Origin: Nereocystis luetkeana | Lineage: Eukaryota > Sar > Phaeophyceae > Laminariales > Laminariaceae | DNA: 64,000 nucleotides | Direction: 5' to 3' | Assembly: GCA_031213475.1 (NCBI GenBank) | Contig: JARUPZ010000006.1 | Location: 2,447,501 to 2,511,500, forward strand | Part shown: piece after piece, positions 56,801 through 64,000 of the stretch | How positions within the stretch are numbered: the stretch's first letter is position 1 | How the letters are laid out: the number at the start of each line of letters is the position of its first letter | Translations under genes and position numbers: made by a program | The notes under the pieces: generated by a model | What the model was told of the DNA's origin: nothing | What the model saw: only the letters and a program-made list of their open reading frames with translations | Database searches by the model: none

Positions 56801-59800
56801 ACCGCAAGCGCAGGGGGGAACCATGGTCCTGCCGGAAGTCTGCCCAGACGAATGCCGACACCGAGGGTAGATGCCTGAGGGAAGGGATCCAGGGCAGGCC
56901 ACAGGGCCGATGAAGCTTGAAAAAGAACAGTCTCCATCGCCGCTCCTGGTTTCCAGCGGAATGGCCAAAATGAATGGGCAGGGATGATCACTGGTTCCGC
57001 ACGTATTCGCTTCTGGAGAAACACGGGTCCGAGCGCAACTTCGAGAGAGAAGGCGCTTCGGACAGGCCACGAGCCCTCCGGGGCTTGGTATGGAACTATT
57101 TCCATGGCCGCTCCAGGTTCCCAGAGAAACGGCGCAGGGACGATCACTGGTGCCGCAGGAGGATGCCCCAGCGGAACTACGACTCCGAGCCTAGCTGCCG
57201 GATGAAAGGAGTCCAGGGAAGGCCATGACGCGGTGGCGCTGGATTGACCAGGAACTAGTTCCATCGCTTCGCCGTGTTCCCAGCGAACTGGCGCAACCTG
57301 AAGCGCAGGGGCGATCAACAGTGCATCAGGAAGGTGCTCCAACGGCAGCACGGCTCCGAGCACCGCTCCCATAGGAAAGAGATTCGGGGCAGGCCACAGT
57401 GTCGTCGAAGCTCTGTGAATAGCTAAATCCATGGTCAACCCAGGCTCCGAACGAAGTGGCGCAAGAGGAAGGGCGGGAGCGATCGATGGTTCCAGCGGGC
57501 GTTGTTCAAGCGGAATATCCGCTCCAAACGCAGCTCCTTGAGATGAGGAGTCCAGAGTAAGAAACAGGGCCGCCGGTGTTTGGCAAACAATTATGCCCAT
57601 CGTCGCCCCAGTATCCCCGAGATGAGGCGCAAGCGCAAGTGCAGAGGCGAGCAACGGTGCTGGAGAAAGGTTCTCCAGTGGAATGTCAAGTCCAAGCGCC
57701 GCCGCCGGAGACAAGCGGTCCAGGGTAGGCCACGGGGTCGCCGGGATTTGGTAGCAAACTATTTTCATCACCGGGCCATGCTCCCAGGAAACAGGCGCAT
57801 CCGGAAGCGCAGGGGTGATCAACGGTACCACTTGAGTTTGCTCCAGGGGACCCATGGCTCCGAGTGCAGTTGCAAGAGAACCGGAGTCCAGGACAGGACA
57901 CGGGGCCGCCGGGGCTCGGTAGGGAACTAGTTCCATAGCCGCTCCAGGTTCCCAGCGTAGTGGCGCAGCCGGAAGAAGGAAAGGGTCGATGAACAGTGCC
58001 ACAGAAACTTGCTCCAGCGGAATGGCAGCTCCGAGCACAGCCGCCGGAGAGAAGGAGTCCAGAGCAGGCCATGGGGTTGCCGGGGAGTGGTAAGGGACGA
58101 TTTCCATCGCCGCTCCAGGTTCCCAGAGAAGTGGCGCAGGGACGATCACTGGTGCCGCAGGAGGATGCCCCAGCGGAACTACTACTCCGAGCCTAGCTGC
58201 CGGATGAAAGGAGTCCAGGGAAGGCCATGACGCAGTGGCGGTGGATTGACCAGGAACTAGTTCCATCGCTTCGCCGTGTTGCCAGCGAACTGGCGCAACC
58301 TGAAGCGCAGGGGTGATCAACAGTGTAGCATTAATGTGCTCCAACGGCAGCACGGCTCCGAGCGCAGCTCCCATAGGAAAGAGGTTCGGGGCAGGCCACA
58401 GTGTCGTCGAAGCTCTGTGAATAGCTAGATCCATGGTCAACCCAGGCTCCGAACGAAGTGGCGCAAGAGGAAGGGCAGGAGCGATCGATGCCTCCAGCGG
58501 GCGTTGTTCAAGCGGAATATCCGCTCCAATCACAGCTCCTTGAGATGAGGAGTCCAGAGTAAGAAACAGGGCCGCCGGTGTTTGGCAAACAATTATGCCC
58601 ATCGTCGCCCCAGTATCCCCGAGATGAGGCGCAAGCGCAAGTGCAGAGGCGAGCAACGGTGCTGGAGAAAGGTTCTCCAGTGGAATGTCAAGTCCAAGCG
58701 CCGCCGCCGGAGACAAGCGGTCCAGGGTAGGCCACGGGGTCGCCGGGATTTGGTAGCAAACTATTCCCATCACCGGGCCATGCTCCCAGGAAACAGGCGC
58801 ATCCGGAAGCGCAGGGGTGATCAACGGTACCACTTGAGTTTGCTCCAGGGGACCCATGGCTCCGAGTGCAGCTGCAAGAGAACCGGAGTCCAGGACAGGA
58901 CACGGGGCCGCCGGGGCTCGGTAGGGAACTAGTTCCATAGCCGCTCCAGGTTCCCAGCGTAGTGGCGCAGCCGGAAGAAGGAAAGGGTCGATGAACAGTG
59001 CCACAGAAACTTGCTCCAGCGGAATGGCAGCTCCGAGCACAGCCGCCGGAGAGAAGGAGTCCAGAGCAGGCCATGGGGTTGCCGGGGAGTGGTAAGGGAC
59101 GATGTCCATCGCCGCTCCAGGTTCCCAGAGAAGTGGCGCAGGGACGATCACTGGTGCCGCAGGAGGATGCCCCAGCGGAACTACTACTCCGAGCCTAGCT
59201 GCCGGATGAAAGGAGTCCAGGGAAGGCCATGACGCAGTGGCGGTGGATTGACCAGGAACTAGTTCCATCGCTTCGCCGTGTTGCCAGCGAACTGGCGCAA
59301 CCTGAAGCGCAGGGGTGATCAACAGTGTAGCATTAAGGTGCTCCAACGGCAGCACGGCTCCGAGCGCAGCTCCCATAGGAAAGAGGTTCGGGGCAGGCCA
59401 CAGTGTCGTCGAAGCTCTGTGAATAGCTAGATCCATGGTCAACCCAGGCTCCGAACGAAGTGGCGCAAGAGGAAGGGCAGGAGCGATCGATGCCTCCAGC
59501 GGGCGTTGTTCAAGCGGAATATCCGCTCCAATCACAGCTCCTTGAGATGAGGAGTCCAGAGTAAGAAACAGGGCCGCCGGTGTTTGGCAAACAATTATGC
59601 CCATCGTCGCCCCAGTATCCCCGAGATGAGGCACAAGCGCAAGTGCAGAGGCGAGCAACGGTGCTGCAGGAAGGTTCTCCAGTGAAATGTCAAGTCCAAG
59701 CGCCGCCGCCGGAGATAAGCGGTCCAGGGTAGGCCACGGGGTCGCCGGGATTTGGTAGCAAACTATTCCCATCACCGGGTCATGCTCCGAGGAAACAGGC

Positions 59801-61803
59801 GCATCCGGAAGCGCAGGGGTGATCAACGGTGCCACTTGAGTTTGCTCCAGGGGACCCATGGCCCCGAGTGCAGTTGCAAGAGAAAGGGAGTCCAGGGCAG
59901 GACACGGGGCCGCCGGGGCTCGGTAGGGAACTAGTTCCATAGCCGCTCCAGGTCCCCAGCGAAGTGGCGCAGCCGGAAGAAGGAAATGGTCGATGAACAG
60001 TGCCACAGAAACTTGCTCCAGCGGAATGGCAGCTCCGAGCACAGCCGCCGGAGGGAAGGAGTCCAGAGCAGGCCATGGGGTTGCCGGGGAGTTGTAAGAG
60101 ACGATTTCCATCGCCGCTCCAGGTTCCCAGATAAACGGCGCATCCGGGGGCGCAGAGGCCATCAACGGGGGCTGAGGAAGGTGCACCGGCGGAAGGGTGG
60201 CCGTGGGTGCTGCTGCCGGGGGCAAGTGTCTTAGAGTAGCCCATGGTTCCGGAGGCGTTTCCAAGGGTGTCAGGACGCTTACGGAGGAAGCAGGAGCCAA
60301 GATGACGCCTAAATTGGCCATCGGGGGCCAGCGCGCCACAGGCACCGCAGGAGCAGCAATGATTGCGACCTCCGTCGGGTTCAGAATCAGTGGTGCTGTA
60401 TCCCCAACTGCGCCCTTTTCCCGCTCATCTCCGCACAATGTCCAAGCAAAGCACATAACCTGTGTCCAGGCGTCCCACAACATCTGGTCAAGGTCGGCAT
60501 TTACTCGCGAGATGCGGCGGAGACGGCGATTTCTCTTGCTGTTCAAGTTTATACGGCGGTAGCGGCGGCGGCGGCGGCGGTTTCTTCCTCGCTTCCTTCC
60601 GTAGAGCAAAGCGTGTATGTGGTCCGCGTTGATGACGTGGGCAGCGTACAGGAGAGCGATGAAGAATCGGTCCACGAACTGCTCCAGGGGGGCGGGAGTC
60701 TTCCGGTCGAATCTCGTCCATCGAAACTCTTCGTCTTGATCGTCATCTGGAGGTTGTTGGAAATCGCCCGCAAGATATGTCGACACCTGGGGCGGGATTA
60801 GAGGTAGTTGTCAATAACCGGTGTTAACAGTAGTTCTATGTGTTTTAAAGTTAAGGCTGGGACACTTGCGGTTTGTCTTACTTCGACAGTGTACGTCTTC
60901 CTATACTGGGGTGCTAACCTTCGGAGCCAGTGACAACGAACCAAGACTACGCCAGGAACGGGATTCGCGGGGTTCGCTTTCTTTCCCCCGCTCCAACATA
61001 CCTTTCTCATTCTTCGTGAAATGATCTACTCTAACGCGATGATTGCAACTTCGGCACACTATTTTTGTCGGTAGCTGTTAGCATTGTGACTTGCTCTACA
61101 GAAGTTGTATGTCCTTCCTTCGTTGGTTGTTCGGACCTACCTGGTAGAGTAGAACGGGACTAGCGATTTTCGCTTCATCTCTCACCGCGCTTACACGTTT
61201 TTGTCGCTCTTCGAACAACCATCAACTGAGAGGTGGTGTGTTCAACGTTGACGACCATACGGGATATAAATTGTAGCTATTTGACTGTGACTTGCCCTAT
61301 TCTAGTTGTATATCGTTATTCATCTGCTTTCGGTTTGGTACGGGGCGCCCGGCGCTCCCAGAGTATGCTTCAGCGGCCTCAAATTAGGGCTGCCCTTACC
61401 TCTCCAGCAGTTGTGACAGGAGTGGCAATGCCAGTGTAGGCACCGCTTGACGCTCTTCCTAGGCCGTTGCCGGCCATGAGTTGCGGCAGGACGGCGAATC
61501 TATCGTACATGCCCAGGGATGTCTCGATACTGTTTTCTTGAACGTCGGCGACGACGGAGACAGCAGACACGCCTGCGGTCGGAATAGATCTGGTAGCAGC
61601 GGTCCAAAACCCAGTCCTCACGTTGCACGTCTTGGCGCCGCCGGCATCATAAGTGTAGTTGATCCCGTTTTGCTCGTTTCGTTTGAATCTCCTTGTCAGC
61701 GATCGGCAAGCAACACGGTAGAAATAAGGTTGTATCGCCCAGACATTCTGCGGTGGCGGACAGGCGATGTTTGTACGAGATGATTCAAGCGTATTTCCCC
61801 AAA
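53746..61803 (-). CDS. Long RWTRF repeat-protein gene, copy 2 (seven exons, intact)
   Basis: Exons in order: 61803-61400, 60786-56521, 55975-55832, 55368-55265, 55124-54980, 54591-54448, 53889-53746. All introns are GT-AG and every junction keeps frame: 5351 nt less two leading bases gives 1783 codons including the stop. The product has an N-terminal exon, RWTRF head, Arg-rich block, 20 repeat units, the C-domain and a helix-rich tail. Compared with copy 1, silent changes predominate in the last exons and replacements in the N-terminal ones. No signal peptide or membrane span is visible in the exons found; a nuclear or structural scaffold role is only a guess. Upstream exon(s) and the true start are not identified. 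Confidence 0.65.
54448..54591 (-). CDS. Long gene, second 144-nt exon, copy 2
   Basis: Protein identical to copy 1 (GLPNEVVHSLIEKTLEAGNN...). Both base changes are silent. Confidence 0.6.
54980..55124 (-). CDS. Long gene, fifth exon, copy 2
   Basis: Acceptor TTCATTTAG, then one base completing Ser and 48 codons (MSEKTFSVNVLKQLNMLDLL, then LFCK), donor AAA-GTGATAA. In-frame on both sides. The donor is moderate, and the frame would remain open to a stop at 54833 if unspliced. Confidence 0.42.
55265..55368 (-). CDS. Long gene, 104-nt exon, copy 2
   Basis: GMRHSSEVLRRQSPTAHVWL, EDETMDALYAEIFV, donor GTGAG-GTGAGCG. Confidence 0.55.
55440..55615. other. About 170 bp retained only in copy 2 (intron)
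   Basis: Flanked by GTGGG at both ends, and copy 1 has a single GTGGG, so copy 1 lost it by microhomology deletion. It lies in an intron of the long gene. Confidence 0.75.
55832..55975 (-). CDS. Long gene, 144-nt helical exon, copy 2
   Basis: Same boundaries as copy 1; donor GAAG-GTATAAA is weaker. Five residue changes in 48 make this the fastest-changing small exon. Confidence 0.58.
56521..60786 (-). CDS. Long gene, large exon, copy 2 (1422 codons)
   Basis: Uninterrupted phase-0 exon from the CCCGCCCCAG acceptor to GYAQ at CAG-GTGAGG. It exceeds the copy 1 exon by 2007 nt: two extra 1002-bp coding blocks plus one Arg codon in the basic block. A GTG at the very start of the exon is probably not an initiator because the sequence before it reads as an acceptor and lacks ATG. 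Confidence 0.92.
57133..58134 (-). repeat. Higher-order coding block 3 (334 codons)
   Basis: Units 13-18, starting PLLWEPGAAMEIVPYHS. The last two units of the block are closer to copy 1 (for example GAAFGADIPLEQRPLEPS), suggesting this end is the ancestral part. Confidence 0.88.
58135..59136 (-). repeat. Higher-order coding block 2 (334 codons)
   Basis: Units 7-12, starting PLLWEPGAAMDIVPYHS; nearly identical to block 3 at 1002-bp offset. Confidence 0.9.
59137..60138 (-). repeat. Higher-order coding block 1 (334 codons)
   Basis: Units 1-6, starting PFIWEPGAAMEIVSYNS. The most divergent of the three blocks at its N-terminal end. Confidence 0.9.
61400..61803 (-). CDS. Long gene, upstream exon, copy 2
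   Basis: Same 404-nt span as copy 1 with a stronger donor, GAG-GTAAGG. The acceptor GGACACAG is retained, while an alternative AAATAG acceptor of copy 1 is absent, which favours the GGACACAG choice. Confidence 0.5.
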
Positions 61804-61899
61804 CTGTGTCCACCACGAATGTCCCAAGCAATAATAGCTACTCCAATGCCACAAAGTAGGCATCATGCCGATCCCCATGAACAGCAGAAGTGTTTGTGA

Positions 61900-62590
61900 T
61901 ACGCAGTCCCTTCGTTAAGGGCTAGCGGCGAAACTGTGTCCCGAGTAACCGCAGACCACATGAAAGGACAAGCGCAGGCATGGATTTCCGTGTTGAAAGG
62001 AAACCAGTTTTCTCTGTATTGTTCTTAACCAGCCGGCTCAACTGTATCTGCTCCATGTCATTCCCATAGTGCATTTCGCGACAAAAATGAAAAAAAGACT
62101 GGGTACGGTCAACCTCAAGTGTATTGCGACGCTAAGAATCGATCCTACACCGAAGCTGAGACAGACGAAGGAGCCGGTTCTCCTGCAGATACTCCATGGC
62201 ATATAGTCAGCACGTTTCGCATGAAAAAGACGAAGATTGACTACAGTACGTCAGGCCGACTGCACGTGGACTATCGCGATAACAAACGTTCCTAATCTGA
62301 AACTTAAATCATATACTAAGTATCGAATTACTAGTAAACGGCAATTACGTACGCAAAACACGTTTCGGATATTGTTTTCCGCACTAAATACCAGCGCGAT
62401 TCCAGTACAATTTGTGCAATGCATCTATTACAGATCTATTGCTGCAGTATGGAACTCGGATGTATGAAAAAAAACACACCTTGGACAACGTGACACTAAA
62501 CGTTATATGTTAATGTTACGCGCCAGCAAAAACAAACACGTAGCATTTCGTTAATGCGTTAATTACTTTCTGCATTTTCTGACCACATAG
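61900..62590. other. Counterpart of 32419-32990, frame interrupted
   Basis: The 119-codon frame of copy 1 is split by TAA. No other gene seen. Confidence 0.4.
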
Positions 62591-62594
62591 GGTT

Positions 62595-63215
62595 AGTGCG
62601 TTGTGATATTTGCGGGCGATATCCTAGTGTTATGTTCGAGTGTTGCGCGATATCCTAGTGTTATGTTCGAGTGTTGCCTTGATCCCGTACTGACCGCAGT
62701 GGGTGTTACGATGTTAGGGTAGGCATCGCATAGCGAGTAACACGATGTTAGCGTGTTACTGTTAGCGAATTTCCTTGTCGCTATCGTAACGCACGTTGAA
62801 GGGATAACGTAGACGGCCAATTAAACGTCAATATTATGCCATCGCGATAGCGATATCAGCCCGTAGCGAGTAACGTTATGTTAGTGTGTTAGCGGGATTG
62901 TTACTTGCTACCGTAATACCCTGTAGACGGATAACGTACACGGCCAAATAAACACGTACCCAAAATCACCATGATAGGGTATTAGATAGTGAAATACCTT
63001 GTGGCTATCGTAGCAAACGTTAGAGATATGACGTAGATGGTCAATACAACGTTAACATTGTGTTACCGTATCATTCGCAGTAGCGGTCCGTATCGAGCAA
63101 CGTTATTTGAGGGTGTTAACGGACGTAGATGGTCAATACAACGTTAACATTGTGTTACCGTATCATTCGCAGTAGCGGTCCGTATCGAGCAACGTTATTT
63201 GAGGGTGTTAACGGA
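62595..63215. repeat. TTAGCG/GATAACG tandem repeat with extra local duplications, copy 2
   Basis: Counterpart of 33040-33600. Two duplications are private to copy 2: a 31-bp unit (GCGATATCCTAGTGTTATGT...) repeated near 62616-62678 and a unit of about 94 bp (GACGTAGATGGTCAATACAA...) repeated at about 63029-63213. Confidence 0.8.
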
Positions 63216-63266
63216 AGGCTTGCTCCCAATAACATACATCAAACGAATTACGTATACGAGGTATGA

Positions 63267-63731
63267 TCAAATACACATTAGCATCATATAAATGTTTAGG
63301 CCTTGTATGCAATGTATGTAGTGAGGGTGTGTCTCAACCCCCCCCAGAGAGCATTGGAACGGATCGAATGGAATATTATTTGCCGCATGAATTGGTGTTG
63401 ATTGGTTGTGGGAAACGAATAGATTCCTTGCAGCCCGAGAAAAACAGTATATATATCTAAGAAGAGGAAGAAGAAGTGTTGCACCCACTTTTCTTGTTTG
63501 GAAGGACCGAACGGCCCTATCGAACGGGAACAAATAACAGATTATTTGATGTAGATGGACACTACCGAAGATGGATGCGGACACCAAATCTTCTTTGTCA
63601 TGTGCAAAGGATACCGTTCGTGCCGATTCGGCTGGCGAGGACCAGGATTCTGCATGGACCCAAACTCGGTTTTTTAGGTAAGAGCGGAACGAATGACCAC
63701 GAAGAGCCTCGTTCCGTTCCGCTCGTTCCAT
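63267..63731 (-). CDS. 154-codon open frame, copy 2
   Basis: Counterpart of 33626-34024 with an N-terminal extension. The change pattern is neutral and the evidence for coding is weak. Confidence 0.18.
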   Translation of the reverse strand: MERAERNEALRGHSFRSYLKNRVWVHAESWSSPAESARTVSFAHDKEDLVSASIFGSVHLHQIICYLFPFDRAVRSFQTRKVGATLLLPLLRYIYCFSRAARNLFVSHNQSTPIHAANNIPFDPFQCSLGGVETHPHYIHCIQGLNIYMMLMCI

Positions 63732-64000
63732 GCTCTTTAGTGGGAGTTAAGACATACCCTGACACAAGTAAGCACATAACGTACACCCCCAATCAATCTA
63801 ACATCAGCAATATGTTACCGCCCTATTAGCTCGTATGTGCGAGTATGCCGACTACGTTTTAGATAGATAACGTAGGTTACGGTACAGATGGATAATGTAC
63901 TGTGATGTAGATGGATAACGGGAGGTGTGAAAAAACACGGGACAGTTGACGCCAGCCATTTTTTTAAAAAATGGATGAAATAACGCGAACGACGGGAGCC
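63732..64000. other. Window end within copy 2
   Basis: GATAACG-type words continue (63855-63925), as at 34190-34250 of copy 1. No gene seen. Confidence 0.45.

Larger units (their letters stand above)
56800..60138 (-). repeat. Coding repeat array, 20 units with higher-order structure, copy 2
   Basis: Twenty units of 53-57 residues: three successive six-unit blocks of exactly 1002 bp, then two single units (56800-57132). The blocks are far more alike to each other than neighbouring units are, so whole blocks were duplicated recently and in frame. Confidence 0.93.
36261..64000. repeat. Segmental tandem duplication, copy 2 (runs off the window)
   Basis: Direct second copy of the 28.36-kb unit. 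It lacks the LTR element and carries extra coding repeats in the long minus-strand gene (two blocks of 1002 bp). It lacks about 1.14 kb found in copy 1 at 22793-23935, and has about 210 bp near 47.24-47.45 kb and about 170 bp near 55.44-55.61 kb that copy 1 lacks. Its last base here corresponds to about 34.3 kb of copy 1, so the final 1.9 kb of the unit is outside the window. Confidence 0.95.

Noticed and set aside
28733-60784. Many plus-strand Arg-rich open frames opposite the repeat array (for example 57580-57930, 58582-58932)
   Set aside because: They recur at exactly 1002 bp because they are antisense shadows of the Pro/Ala/Trp repeat codons.
1-64000. Bacterial or phage origin, operons, CRISPR, riboswitches
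   Set aside because: Sparse coding, intron signals, LTR/SINE elements and no evenly spaced direct-repeat array with unique spacers.

Overview
The window is eukaryotic nuclear DNA: spliceosomal-type GT-AG introns, an LTR retrotransposon, a tRNA-derived SINE, many minisatellites and low gene density. There is no bacterial operon structure, rRNA, tRNA gene or CRISPR array. The species cannot be named from the sequence. Base composition is near balanced and introns are mostly a few hundred bases.

Layout. The window is almost entirely two head-to-tail copies of one segment of about 28.36 kb. Copy 1 is 1-36260 and copy 2 starts at 36261 and is still running at 64000 (64000 corresponds to about 34.3 kb in copy 1). 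Hand-counted divergence is patchy, from 0 to about 5 percent by block. Copy 1 carries a 7.9-kb LTR element (65-7963) with a 4-bp target duplication. Copy 2 keeps the empty target (36321-36324), so the insertion is younger than the duplication. Its two LTRs are nearly identical, and no gag-pol frame is recognisable inside.

Each segment copy holds two convergent members of one gene family that I do not recognise from any described family. The long member is on the minus strand (26409-32286; 53746-61803). It has an N-terminal exon, a huge exon with an RWTRF-type head, an arginine-rich basic block and an array of roughly 56-residue Trp/Pro/Ala repeats, then five small exons, all joining in phase. 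The short member is on the plus strand (16238 to about 20.1 kb; 44561 to about 48.7 kb). It shares the head, the same intron positions and the C-terminal exons, lacks the array and looks degraded. In copy 2 the long gene has gained exactly two extra 1002-bp (334-residue, six-unit) blocks, so the predicted protein is about 1.78 thousand residues against about 1.11 thousand in copy 1.

The rest is mostly non-coding: a region about 2 kb long dense in GATC words whose orientation flips mid-way, a TTAGCG/GATAACG tandem region, a 230-bp repeat pair, a recurrent ACCAGGTACCTGGT palindrome, and isolated conserved open frames or exons. The latter include a putative signal-peptide exon, a three-exon 114-residue basic gene and a single-pass membrane frame. 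These small calls are tentative: in 64 kb about twenty chance frames above 120 codons are expected, so I relied on comparison of the two copies (silent versus replacement changes) and on splice-phase agreement.
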